Source of the DNA: JADGGV01 sp035715725
GTDB lineage: Bacteria > Gemmatimonadota > Gemmatimonadetes > Longimicrobiales > RSA9
Direction of reading: 5' to 3'
Length of the DNA stretch: 64,000 nucleotides
Assembly (NCBI GenBank): GCA_035715725.1
Contig: DASTKT010000058.1
Coordinates: forward strand, 1-64,000
This document shows, piece after piece, positions 1 through 8,247 of this stretch. The position numbers were made by a program, and so were the translations under genes. Below the pieces are notes generated by a model, which saw only the letters and a program-made list of their open reading frames with translations, did not search any database and had not been told where the DNA came from. Each line of letters begins with the position of its first letter. Positions within the stretch are counted from its first letter, which is position 1.

Positions 1-62
1 CCGTCGCCCGCGTGAACGGTTGCGGAACGGCGGGGTGGGGGGTGATTCGGGGGTGACGAATG

Positions 63-93
63 GACGGGCGCCGGGTGTCTCCTGGCGCCCGTC
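63..93 (-). terminator. Candidate terminator hairpin downstream of the BNR-repeat gene
   Basis: A perfect 10-bp inverted repeat (63-72 with 84-93, GACGGGCGCC/GGCGCCCGTC) with an 11-nt loop lies 72 bp past the stop of the minus-strand gene ending at 165. There is no T tract, so termination is inferred from position and stem strength. Confidence 0.4.
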
Positions 94-164
94 GATTCGT
101 GGGGGCTCGAAGGTGGTGCGTGGCGGCCTGGATGCCGCAGCCGTTCACCCGTGCCGGCGTGCAG

Positions 165-3100
165 TCAGGATGCGCTTCCGCCCTCGAGCGCGCGGAGCCG
201 GGTCTCGGCGTCCGCGGCGGTGGCCTTCATCTCGGCGAGGCGGCGGCGCTGGTCGGCGGTGGGCGGGAAGGCGGAGCCCTGGCGGGCGCCCTGGCCGTTG
301 AAGTCGGAGGCCATGCCGAAGGCCGCGCGCAGCAGCGGCGTGAACGTGGTGCGCTGGAAGGCGGCGATGGAATCCGCGCGGGCCTTCGCGGCGGCGTCGG
401 ACGCGGCGCGGGCGCCGAGGTCCTTGCGGAGCTTCTCCACGCGCTCCCGCATCGCGGCGAGCTGCGTCTGCAGCGCGGCGACGTCGAGGAGGAACGCTTC
501 GCGCTGCGCGTGCTGCTCGGGGGTGAGCGCGAGGAGCGGATCCGCGTCGACGCGGACGGTCTGGCTGGCGCTGCCGGCGTCGGTGGTGAGCGTGACGGTG
601 TAGGTGCCGGGCTTCACGAACGGGCCGCGGGGGCCGATGTCGTGGGGCGGCACAGGGAGCGGCTGGGGACCGCGGGCGCCGGCGGTGCCCTCGTCGCCTC
701 CGAAGAGCTGGATGTTGGCCGGCGGCTCGTGGCGCAGGTCCCAGGTGACGCGCTGGACGACGCCGGTGGCCGTGGGCACGTCGAAGGCGCGGACGGCGCG
801 GCCGGTTGCGTCCGTGATGGAGATGCGAGCGGCCTTCGTGGGGCGCGCGAGGATGTAGGTGAGGAGCGCGCCGTCGGCGGGGTTCGCGCCGGCGAAGAAG
901 TCCTGTCCGCGATAGGAGAGGTCCTCCCAGTAGTGGAAGGCGCGAGCGCGGCGGACGGGGAAGAGGTGGACGGGATCGGTGGCCGCGCTGGGGCTCCATT
1001 CGGCCAGGAAGGAGGCGTCGTCGAGGATGTAGAGGGAGCGGCCGTGGGTGGCGACGACGAGGTCCTTCTCGCGCGGGTGCACGAGGACGTCCAGGTACTC
1101 GGTGGTCGGCAGGGAGCCGAAGCGGGCCCAGCGGGAGCCGGCGTAGGGCGAGACGTAGAGGGCGTGCTCGGTGCCGAGGAAGAGGAGGCCGGGCTTGCCC
1201 GGGTACTCGTGGATGACGCGCACGGGCGCGTCGCCCGGGAGTCCGGCGGCGATCGGCGACCAGCTCTGCCCGAAGTCGCGGGTGCGGAAGGCGTAGGGGC
1301 GGAAGTCGCCGGTGCGGTGGCCGTCGAAGGCGACGTAGGCGGCGCCGGGCCCCTCGGCGGAGGCGACGACGCGGCTGACCCAGGTCCCGTCGGGGACGCC
1401 CTTGATGTTGGCGGCGACGTTCGTCCAGGTCTTTCCGCCGTCGCGGGAGAGCTGGACGTTGCCGTCGTCGGTGCCGACCCAGAGGATGCGGCCGTCGAGG
1501 GGCGACTCGGCGATCGTGGTGATCTCGCTGGAGGCGTCCTCGCCGTCGTACTGCGAGAGCTTGATGTCCTTGCCGCGCACGCCCATGAGGACGAGCGTGT
1601 CGCGATCGTAGCCGCGGGAGAGGTCCTGGGTGCGGTCCCAGGTGTCGCCGTGGTCGCGCGAGATGAAGAGGCGGTTGCCGCCGTAGTAGACGAGCCCGGG
1701 CGTGTGGCGCGAGGCGAGGATCGGCGGCGTCCAGTCGAAGCGGTACTCCTTCTCGCCCTTGGGGGCGTAGGGCTTGAGGACGAGGATGTCGCCGGTGGCG
1801 GCGTCGACGCGGCTGATGTCGCCGTCCTGGCTCGTGCTGTAGATGGAGCGGCCGTCCTTGTCGACCGCCTGGTACATCCCGTCGCCGAAGCCGATCTGGC
1901 GCCAGTCGTCGCCGGAGATGCCGAGCCAGTGGCGCGTGGCGCTGGGCCCCATCCACGAGTGGTTGTCCTGCATCCCGCCATAGACCCAGTACGGGTCGCG
2001 GTCATCGACGGCGATGGCGTAGAACTGCCCGACGGGGAGGTTCTCGAAGTGGCGGAACGTCTCGCCCATGTCGAACGTCTCGTGCAGGCCGCCGTCGCTC
2101 CCCATCAGGAAGTGCTTCGGGTTGCCGGGGTCGATCCACATGGTGTGGAAGTCGCCCTTCGTGCCGACGTCGTAGGTGGGGGAGTGGGGCATGCGCCGCC
2201 AGGTCGCGCCGCCGTCCTCGGTCTTGTGGTACGTCTCGCTCACCATGTAGACCCGCTGGTCGTTCTTCGGGTCGACGAAGATGGAGCTGTAGTACATCGG
2301 GCGCGGGTTGAGCGGGCTCATCTTCCGCCAGGTCTGGCCGGCATCGTCGCTGCGGTAGAAGCCGGCCTCGGTGGCGTGCTCGACGATGGCGTAGACGAGC
2401 CTGGGGTTCTGGCGGGAGATGCCGAGGCCGATGCGGCCCTTGTCGCCGGCGGGGAGGCCCTGCTCGAGCTTCGTCCAGTGCTGGCCGCCGTCGGTCGTCT
2501 TGTAGATGCCGCTCCCCGGGCCGCCGCCGTTGTAGCCCCACGGCGAGCGGAGGTGCTGGTAGGCGGCGGCGTAGACGACGTTCGGGTCGACAGGGTCCAT
2601 GACCATGTCGACGACGCCGGTGAACGTATCGACGTAGAAAACCTTCTTCCAGCTCTTTCCGCCGTCGGTGGTCTTGTAGACGCCGCGGTCGTCCGAGGCC
2701 TTCCAGAGGTTGCCGAGCGCGCCGACCCAGGCGACGTCGGGGTTCCGCGGGTCCACCAGCACGCGGCCGATGTGGCGGGTCTCGGCGAGGCCGAGGTGGC
2801 GCCAGGTCTTGCCGGCGTCGTCGGAGCGGTAGACGCCGTTCCCCCACGTGGAGCTCTGCCGGTTGTTCTGCTCGCCGGTGCCGGCCCAGACGATGTTCGG
2901 GTTGGAGGGGGCGAGCGCGACGTCGCCGAAGGCGGAGGTGGCCTGGCCCTCGAAGATCGGCGCCCAGGTGATGCCGCCGTTCGTCGTCTTCCACAGTCCG
3001 CCGCTGGCGCTGGCGACGTAGAGCGTGGCCGGGTCGCCGGGCACGCCCTCGATGTCGTGGATGCGGCCGCCCATGACGGCGGGGCCGACGGAGCGGAACG

Positions 3101-3215
3101 GCAGCTTGCCGAGCGCGGCGTCGGTGAGGAGGCCGCGCTGGGCGGCAGCCGGGGCGGGGGCGAGGAGCCACGCCAGGGCGAGGAGTGGCGGTAGCGCGCA
3201 AATGCGGCGGCGCAT
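165..3215 (-). CDS. Exported WD40/YVTN/BNR-repeat (VPS10/sortilin-like) protein
   Basis: A 1016-residue exported protein. The ATG at 3215 is chosen because GGAGG lies about 8 nt upstream and it starts a clear signal peptide (MRRRIC..., hydrophobic core, ending AAAQ near residue 24). The body carries many BNR/Asp-box units of the type S-x-D-x-G-x-T-W (for example SDDAGKTW, SRDGGKTW, SRDHGDTW), which fold as beta-propeller blades and occur in sortilin/VPS10 and sialidase-like proteins. The last 200 residues or so are a separate beta-rich region followed by a helical segment (LQTQLAAMRERVEKL). It is probably periplasmic or surface exposed; the substrate is unknown and no catalytic residues can be assigned. 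It is transcribed away from the divergent CBM/sigma operon. Confidence 0.85.
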   Translation of the reverse strand: MRRRICALPPLLALAWLLAPAPAAAQRGLLTDAALGKLPFRSVGPAVMGGRIHDIEGVPGDPATLYVASASGGLWKTTNGGITWAPIFEGQATSAFGDVALAPSNPNIVWAGTGEQNNRQSSTWGNGVYRSDDAGKTWRHLGLAETRHIGRVLVDPRNPDVAWVGALGNLWKASDDRGVYKTTDGGKSWKKVFYVDTFTGVVDMVMDPVDPNVVYAAAYQHLRSPWGYNGGGPGSGIYKTTDGGQHWTKLEQGLPAGDKGRIGLGISRQNPRLVYAIVEHATEAGFYRSDDAGQTWRKMSPLNPRPMYYSSIFVDPKNDQRVYMVSETYHKTEDGGATWRRMPHSPTYDVGTKGDFHTMWIDPGNPKHFLMGSDGGLHETFDMGETFRHFENLPVGQFYAIAVDDRDPYWVYGGMQDNHSWMGPSATRHWLGISGDDWRQIGFGDGMYQAVDKDGRSIYSTSQDGDISRVDAATGDILVLKPYAPKGEKEYRFDWTPPILASRHTPGLVYYGGNRLFISRDHGDTWDRTQDLSRGYDRDTLVLMGVRGKDIKLSQYDGEDASSEITTIAESPLDGRILWVGTDDGNVQLSRDGGKTWTNVAANIKGVPDGTWVSRVVASAEGPGAAYVAFDGHRTGDFRPYAFRTRDFGQSWSPIAAGLPGDAPVRVIHEYPGKPGLLFLGTEHALYVSPYAGSRWARFGSLPTTEYLDVLVHPREKDLVVATHGRSLYILDDASFLAEWSPSAATDPVHLFPVRRARAFHYWEDLSYRGQDFFAGANPADGALLTYILARPTKAARISITDATGRAVRAFDVPTATGVVQRVTWDLRHEPPANIQLFGGDEGTAGARGPQPLPVPPHDIGPRGPFVKPGTYTVTLTTDAGSASQTVRVDADPLLALTPEQHAQREAFLLDVAALQTQLAAMRERVEKLRKDLGARAASDAAAKARADSIAAFQRTTFTPLLRAAFGMASDFNGQGARQGSAFPPTADQRRRLAEMKATAADAETRLRALEGGSAS

Positions 3216-3301
3216 CGAGCTTCCTCCGGGGTGTCGGCGATCCGGGTGTCCGGGTAGGTGGGGCGAATCTAGGGCGTGGGCGGGGTTCGTCAACGAGGCG
3301 G

Positions 3302-3371
3302 GCGAGCGACCGAGCGGCCGAGCGGCCGAGCGGGGGAGTGGGGGAGTGGGGGAGTGGGGGAGTGGGGGAGT
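3302..3371. repeat. Two adjacent 8-bp-period tandem repeats
   Basis: The intergenic region between the divergent genes starting at 3215 (-) and 3502 (+) holds about four copies of an 8-bp unit CCGAGCGG (3302-3331) running directly into five exact copies of GGGGGAGT (3332-3371). It is non-coding, lies between two promoters, and is prone to slippage. Confidence 0.8.
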
Positions 3372-3501
3372 GGCGCGCATTCGGTTTGGCTTCGGGGGAC
3401 GTGCGGCGTTGTGACGCGAGAGGGGGGTGGCGTCGTCCCTCATGAGAGCGCATCGGCGCGATGGGGTGTCGGTGCGGCGTGCTCCGGACGTCGAGGGAAG
3501 C

Positions 3502-4125
3502 ATGGACGAGAGGATCCAGCAGGCGCTGGACGGGGAGATTCCGCGGAGCCGGCTCGAGCCGGAGGCCGAGGGAGAGTGCTCGGCGGTCGAGGACGCGATC
3601 CGCGGCGCGCTCGAGAGCCTGAGGCTGGAAGCGCCGCGGGACTGCGTGGACGAGGTGATGGCGCGGATCGCGGCCGTGGAGGAGACGCGGCGCGCCGGCC
3701 GGGCGCGGGCGGCGGCGGGGTGGCTCTGGCGGCCGCGCACGGTCTCGCTGCGGGTCCGCCCCGCTTACGGCCTGCTGGCGGCGGCGGCGATGGCCGCGGC
3801 GCTGCTGGTGCCGGGGGCGGCCACGCGGGAGGTGCCGGCGCCGGCGCGCGTCTTCGTGGCGTTCCGACTGGACGCGCGGGGCGCGTCGCGTGTCGAGCTG
3901 GCGGGAGACTTCACTGCGTGGAAGCCGACGTACGCGCTGCACGAGTCGGCGCCGGGCGTGTGGTCCGTGGTGGTGCCGCTGGAGCCGGGCGTCCACGACT
4001 ATGCGTTCGTAGTGGACGGCGAGCGCTGGACGCCGGACCCGCTGGCGCCGACGGTGGCGGACGGCTTCGGTGGGGTGAACAGCCGGATGGCGGTGCTGCC
4101 GCCGCTCCGCGGGAGGGCATCGTGA
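3502..4125 (+). CDS. Anti-sigma-like membrane protein with C-terminal glycogen-binding (AMPK-beta/CBM48-type) domain
   Basis: A 207-residue protein; ATG 3502 is chosen for GAGGGAAG just upstream. The N-terminal 70 residues are acidic and helical and start like anti-sigma factors (MDERIQQALDGEI), but the usual HxxxCxxC zinc motif is absent; only two scattered cysteines remain. One membrane helix follows (about residues 92-112). The C-terminal 85 residues match the early-set/AMPK-beta glycogen-binding fold, with VELAGDFTAWKP and the W/Y-containing GVHDYAFVVDG. The topology would put the carbohydrate-binding domain in the periplasm and the N-terminus in the cytoplasm. It overlaps the next gene by GTGA and shares the operon with an ECF sigma factor, so a role as that factor's regulator is inferred. 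Confidence 0.75.
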   Translation: MDERIQQALDGEIPRSRLEPEAEGECSAVEDAIRGALESLRLEAPRDCVDEVMARIAAVEETRRAGRARAAAGWLWRPRTVSLRVRPAYGLLAAAAMAAALLVPGAATREVPAPARVFVAFRLDARGASRVELAGDFTAWKPTYALHESAPGVWSVVVPLEPGVHDYAFVVDGERWTPDPLAPTVADGFGGVNSRMAVLPPLRGRAS

Positions 4126-5258
4126 GGGTGGGGCGGGGGGCGGCGCTCGGGGTGGCGCTGGCGGGGGCGCTCGTGCCGGCGGTGGCACGCGGCCAGGAGT
4201 GGCGGGCGGAGGCGCAAGTCGGCCGGTTCCGCTACGACGCGGCGCCGTCGACGCTGGCCTCGACGGGCGCGGCGCTGGGCCTCGACTACGACGGGCGGAG
4301 CGGCTGGCTGCGGGTGAGCGCCGGGCTGCCGTTCGCGTCGGGCGACCCGGTGTGGGGCGCGGCGGGGGCGGGAGGCCGTCTCGCGGCGCGGCGCGGCGCG
4401 TTCAGCGCCGGCGTCGACCTGGCGGGGCAGGGCTTCGTGCAGCGCGAGGATGGCACGGAGCGGCGGGACGTGCTGGGACGCGTGACGCGGACCCCGGGCT
4501 CGACGGGCTTCGGCGGGGCCGCGCAGGTGCTGCCGATGGTGGGGCTGGGGAGCGAGCGGGTGGCGGTGGAGCTGCGGGGTGGTGCGTCGCTGTACACGAG
4601 CGGGCAGGCCGACTCGACGATGCAGCGGACGGTGCGGCTGGCGGACGCGCGGGTGGTGGCGAGCCCGGCCCGCGGCTGGGCGGTGGCCGCGGCGACGCGC
4701 GTGTTCGACGCACCGGAGCGCCGCTACGTGTCCGAGGATCTGACCGCGACGGTCGCGCCGCCGGGGCGCGTGAGCGCCTGGGCCACGGTCGGGAAGTGGC
4801 TCTCCGGCGGAGCGGATGGCGTCCCGTGGGGCGCGGGCGCGCGGCTCGAGCTGCCGGCGCACACGGCGGTGGAGGCGTCGGCACGGCGGACGGTGCTGGA
4901 TCCGCTGTACCTGAGCGTGCCGCGGACGTCGTGGAGCGTGGCGGCGAGCGTCCGGCTGGCGGGGCCGCCGCGGCCGCCCGCGCCGGTACCGGCGCGGTAC
5001 GTGGGCGGGCGCGCGACCGTGCTGCTGCCGGCGGGCGCGGCGCGGGGCGAGCCGAAGATCGCCGGCGACTGGAACGGCTGGCGGCCGGAGCCGATGACGC
5101 GGGCGGGCGAGAGCTGGAGCTACACGACGTCGCTGGCGCCGGGGGTCTACTACTACGCGTTCGTCGCCTCCGACGGGCGCTGGTACGTGCCGGAGTCCGT
5201 GCCGGGGCGGCAGGCCGACGGGATGGGTGGGGAGACCGCCGTGCTGGTGGTGAAGTAG
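4122..5258 (+). CDS. Exported beta-barrel-like protein with C-terminal glycogen-binding domain
   Basis: A 378-residue protein starting at GTG 4122 inside the GTGA overlap with the upstream stop. A signal peptide (about residues 1-23, ending ARGQ) is followed by about 260 residues of alternating hydrophobic/polar strands rich in G, R and aromatics, as in outer-membrane barrels. After a Pro-rich linker, the last 80 residues repeat the domain seen in the upstream gene (GDWNGWRPEPM, then GVYYYAFVASDGRWY). It is probably an outer-membrane or periplasmic carbohydrate-sensing partner of the upstream anti-sigma-like protein. The barrel assignment is inferred from residue pattern only. One base separates it from the sigma factor gene. 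Confidence 0.65.
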   Translation: MRVGRGAALGVALAGALVPAVARGQEWRAEAQVGRFRYDAAPSTLASTGAALGLDYDGRSGWLRVSAGLPFASGDPVWGAAGAGGRLAARRGAFSAGVDLAGQGFVQREDGTERRDVLGRVTRTPGSTGFGGAAQVLPMVGLGSERVAVELRGGASLYTSGQADSTMQRTVRLADARVVASPARGWAVAAATRVFDAPERRYVSEDLTATVAPPGRVSAWATVGKWLSGGADGVPWGAGARLELPAHTAVEASARRTVLDPLYLSVPRTSWSVAASVRLAGPPRPPAPVPARYVGGRATVLLPAGAARGEPKIAGDWNGWRPEPMTRAGESWSYTTSLAPGVYYYAFVASDGRWYVPESVPGRQADGMGGETAVLVVK

Positions 5259-5259
5259 C

Positions 5260-5823
5260 ATGGCGGCCCACGAGATGGCCGCGGCGGCCCGAACGCCGAG
5301 CGACGCCGCGCTGGTGGCGCGCGTGGTGGCGGGCGAGCGCGAGAGCTACGCGGAGCTGGTCCGGCGCTACCAGACGCCGCTGTACCGGTTCGCGCGCGGG
5401 ATGGGATTGGACGGCGATGCCGCGCAGGATGCGGTGCAGGATGCGCTGGTGACGGCGTACACGCGGCTGCGGGAGTGCCGCGAGCCGGACCGGTTCCGCT
5501 TCTGGCTGTTCCGGATCCTGCGGAACCGGTGCCTGGACGGGCAGAAGGGCGAGCGGCGGCGCACGGCGCGGAGCGAGGCGTTGCGGCTGGAGAGCGACGA
5601 TGCGCACACGCCGCCGCTCGAGCTGCGCCTGACGCTGGCCCAGGCGCTGGCGGCGTTGCCGGAGCCAATGCGCGAGGCGTTCCTGCTGAAGCACCTCGAA
5701 GGGTACGGCTACGACGAGATCGCCGAGATCACGGGCGCGGGCGTGAGCGCGGCGAAGATGCGCGTGCACCGGGCGCGAGAGGCGCTGCGGGCGGCGCTGC
5801 TCGAGGTGGAGCCATCGAAGTGA
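5260..5823 (+). CDS. ECF RNA polymerase sigma factor
   Basis: A 187-residue sigma-70 family factor of the extracytoplasmic-function class. Region 2 is visible at residues about 20-85 (YAELVRRYQTPLYRFAR, then DAAQDAVQDALV and FRFWLFRILRNRCLD). Region 4, with its helix-turn-helix, is at about 130-180 (LPEPMREAFLLKHLEGYGYDEIAEITG, then KMRVHRAREAL; only parts quoted). It directs core polymerase to specific promoters. ATG 5260 follows the preceding stop by one base; a second Met five codons in is possible. The order is unusual, since the candidate regulator lies upstream of the sigma gene rather than downstream. Confidence 0.93.
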   Translation: MAAHEMAAAARTPSDAALVARVVAGERESYAELVRRYQTPLYRFARGMGLDGDAAQDAVQDALVTAYTRLRECREPDRFRFWLFRILRNRCLDGQKGERRRTARSEALRLESDDAHTPPLELRLTLAQALAALPEPMREAFLLKHLEGYGYDEIAEITGAGVSAAKMRVHRAREALRAALLEVEPSK

Positions 5824-5891
5824 CGAACCGGGCACCCGGCGGCGTCCAGTAGATGAAGACGACGGACCGAGCACACGGACCTGGAGGAGAC

Positions 5892-6539
5892 ATGAAGCGC
5901 ACGACGATGACGATCCTTTCGGCGATGCTGCTGCTGCCGGGCGTGGCGGCGGCGCAGGCGGCCGGCCCGAGCGCGGGCGCCAAGACCGGCTCGAGCGCGT
6001 CCAGCGCGACGGCGGCGGGCGCGCAGGGGGCGCCGCAGCAGCCGGCGGAGGGACAGCCGGGCGCGCAGGCCGCCACGGCGCGGATCGACGCGGCGCTCTC
6101 GGCGGCGGCGCAGGCGCACGTTCCGGTCTCGCTGCTGGAGAGCAAGGTGGAGGAGGGGCGGGCGAAGCGGGTGCCGGAGGAGCGGATCGCGTCGGCGGTG
6201 GAGGCGCGGCTGCACGCGCTGGTGCGAGCGAGCGAGGTCATGCGGAAGGCGGGCGAGGACCAGCCGCAGCCGGGCGAGCTGGCGGTGACCGCGGACGCGA
6301 TCCAGGCGGGCGTGGCGCAGAGCGCGCTCGTGCAGATCACGCGCGAGGCGCCGGGCGACCGGCGGGCCGTCGCGGTGGCCACGCTGTCGGACCTGGTGCA
6401 GCTCGGGCTGGCCAGCGAGCAGGCGCTGCTGCGGGTGGACGGTGCGCTGTCCCGCGGTGGGGAGGCGCTCGCGAACCTGCGGGCGGAGGCGGCGGCGTCG
6501 CTGCGGGTGAAGGGCGGCGTGGGGGTGAAGCTGCCGTGA
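5892..6539 (+). CDS. Exported protein of unknown function
   Basis: A 215-residue protein; ATG 5892 is preceded by a strong GGAGGAGA and starts a signal peptide (MKRTTMTILSAMLLLPG..., cleavage near AAAQA). An Ala/Gly/Ser linker is followed by a mostly helical, charged domain with repeated amphipathic segments. No family is recognised. It is the last gene of the CBM/sigma operon and ends just before a strong terminator. It is plausibly a target or accessory of that signalling unit, which is inference from position only. Confidence 0.75.
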   Translation: MKRTTMTILSAMLLLPGVAAAQAAGPSAGAKTGSSASSATAAGAQGAPQQPAEGQPGAQAATARIDAALSAAAQAHVPVSLLESKVEEGRAKRVPEERIASAVEARLHALVRASEVMRKAGEDQPQPGELAVTADAIQAGVAQSALVQITREAPGDRRAVAVATLSDLVQLGLASEQALLRVDGALSRGGEALANLRAEAAASLRVKGGVGVKLP

Positions 6540-6609
6540 GGTAGGTCCCGGGGCCGGCGGCACGCCCGAGATCCGGGCGGAACCCGCGGACGGCTCGGGA
6601 GATGATGGT

Positions 6610-6647
6610 GGACGGGCCCGGTGGGGAGAACCCCGCCGGGCCCGTCC
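6610..6647. terminator. Strong bidirectional terminator between convergent units
   Basis: A perfect 12-bp stem (6610-6621 with 6636-6647, GGACGGGCCCGG/CCGGGCCCGTCC), with an inner GGGG/CCCC pair closing an AGAA loop, is followed by GCTTT. It sits between the + gene ending at 6539 and the - gene ending at 6652. Confidence 0.8.
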
Positions 6648-6651
6648 GCTT

Positions 6652-8247
6652 TCAGCCCGCCGCCGGCGCCGGCGCCACGTGGGCGTCGAAGACGCCGGTG
6701 AGCACGCGGCCGCCGCGCCGGATCTGGACCCAGACGCGGTAGTCGCCGGGGCGGGGGAACTCGAAGGGGAACGCGACCTCGGCCTCGCCGGCCACCGTGG
6801 AGGCGGCGTGGGCCATGGCGGGCGCGGCCCCGGTGCCGCCGGGCGCGGGGCGGAACCACCGGCCGGTGCCCGTGTCGCCGCGCTCCCGGCGCTGGAGCGT
6901 CTCGCGGGAGGCCATGGCGAAGGAGCCCATGGGGTGCAGGTGGACGAAGATGGAATCGTCGCTCCGGAGCACGGCCGCGTGGCCCAGCATCCCCATGTAC
7001 GGCTCGAGGGCGACGGGGTGGCCGTCGGAGGTGCGCACGGTGAAGCGCAGGGCGGCGTCCCGGCCGGCGACGAGCGGCGGGTGGCGCCAGGAGATCGTGG
7101 AGCCGTCGTCGAGCGGCGCGGACTGGATCTCTCCCGTCGAGGAGGTGGCACCGCCGACGTGCCAGGCGTCGTCGGGGTCGGCGGCGGGAGCGCCGGCGGT
7201 CGTCGCAGCGGCGGCGCGAGCAGCGCCGGGCGGCGCCGTAGCCGCGCTGTGAGCGGCGGAAGCTGCGGGCGCGGGGAGCTCGACGACGTCCGTGAGCGTC
7301 TCGGCGAAGCCGCTCTCGTGGACGATGTCGGCGAGCATGCGATAGCGCCCGGCGGGGAGCGGCGGGAGGCGGACGCGGAACGTCGCGGAGTCGACGGGCT
7401 CGGGGTGAACGTGGGCGAAGGCGTCGCGGGCCGGCAACCTCACGAGGAAGAGGTGCATGAGCTTGCCGTGCTCGGTGGTGAGCGGCGTCATGCGGCCGCT
7501 CGTCCAGGCGCTGTCGGTGATGGCGACGGTGAGCGTCGGTGGGCCGGCGGCGGACGCCTCGACGCGCGCCTGGACGGCCAGCGGGCGGTACAGGTCGCGG
7601 CGGTAGGCCGCGTCGACGCGGTTCCACCAGGCGCGACCGCCGGTGAGCACGAGCGCGACCGCAGCGGCCGCGCCGATCATGGCGAAGCGCGCTCTCCACC
7701 GGCGCCGCCGACTCGGCGTCTCCCCGCCGGCGAGGCCGCCCTCGCGCACCGCGGCGCCGACGATCCAGACGAGGCCGAAGGCCAGGAACACGCCGAGCGC
7801 GGCGAGCAGCCCGCCGAGCGGCGCCTGCATCTCGAGGCGGCGGATCGGCGCGGCGGTCACCGGCACGAACGCGGTGCCGGCGCCGTCGGCTCCGCGCACG
7901 TCGACCCGGACGTTGTAGGTGCCGGCCTCCATCAGCCACAACTGGCCGGTGAAGCGCCCCGGCTCGCCGGCGACGGGCGTGGTCGGGTCGGGCGGCGGCG
8001 AGCCGTGCTCGCCGGTGCGCCAGAAGATCGGCCGGACGGCCACGGCGGCGGCGCGGCCGGAGAGCACACGGACGTCGATCTCGGCCAGCCCGGGCACGAC
8101 GGGCGGCACCTGCACGACGACATGGATGCGGTACTGCCCCGCGTCGCCGTCGAAGAACGTGTTGGGGCTGCCGATATGGCCCGAGAAGGCGACGACCGCG
8201 GCGACGGCGGCGAGGAGCGCTCCGAGGCGCGACGCGCGCGGCATCAT
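6652..8247 (-). CDS. PmoB-like periplasmic/membrane protein with duplicated His-rich domain
   Basis: A 531-residue protein whose ATG (8247) overlaps the upstream stop as ATGA. Architecture: signal/anchor segment (residues 6-23), periplasmic beta domain (24-140), two membrane helices (about 144-166 and 187-204), then a large periplasmic region. This order (beta domain, two helices, beta domain) is that of PmoB/AmoB, and His24 lies at the predicted mature N-terminus as in PmoB. The paired His of the PmoB copper site appear as N and R here (GTYNVRV, 109-115), so a CuB-type site is not retained. The C-terminal region holds two copies of a motif with HGKLMH...FAHVHP (260-282) and MGMLGH...FVHLHP (418-439), separated by an Ala-rich linker. 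It is translationally coupled to the PmoC-like gene. The family assignment is by architecture, not sequence search. Confidence 0.55.
   Translation of the reverse strand: MMPRASRLGALLAAVAAVVAFSGHIGSPNTFFDGDAGQYRIHVVVQVPPVVPGLAEIDVRVLSGRAAAVAVRPIFWRTGEHGSPPPDPTTPVAGEPGRFTGQLWLMEAGTYNVRVDVRGADGAGTAFVPVTAAPIRRLEMQAPLGGLLAALGVFLAFGLVWIVGAAVREGGLAGGETPSRRRRWRARFAMIGAAAAVALVLTGGRAWWNRVDAAYRRDLYRPLAVQARVEASAAGPPTLTVAITDSAWTSGRMTPLTTEHGKLMHLFLVRLPARDAFAHVHPEPVDSATFRVRLPPLPAGRYRMLADIVHESGFAETLTDVVELPAPAASAAHSAATAPPGAARAAAATTAGAPAADPDDAWHVGGATSSTGEIQSAPLDDGSTISWRHPPLVAGRDAALRFTVRTSDGHPVALEPYMGMLGHAAVLRSDDSIFVHLHPMGSFAMASRETLQRRERGDTGTGRWFRPAPGGTGAAPAMAHAASTVAGEAEVAFPFEFPRPGDYRVWVQIRRGGRVLTGVFDAHVAPAPAAG

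Noticed and set aside
60..3194. Long plus-strand frame (1044 codons) opposite the BNR-repeat gene
   Set aside because: It is an antisense shadow of a high-GC gene: composition is almost entirely G, A, V, E, R and D with no domain, and the opposite frame has a signal peptide and clear BNR motifs.
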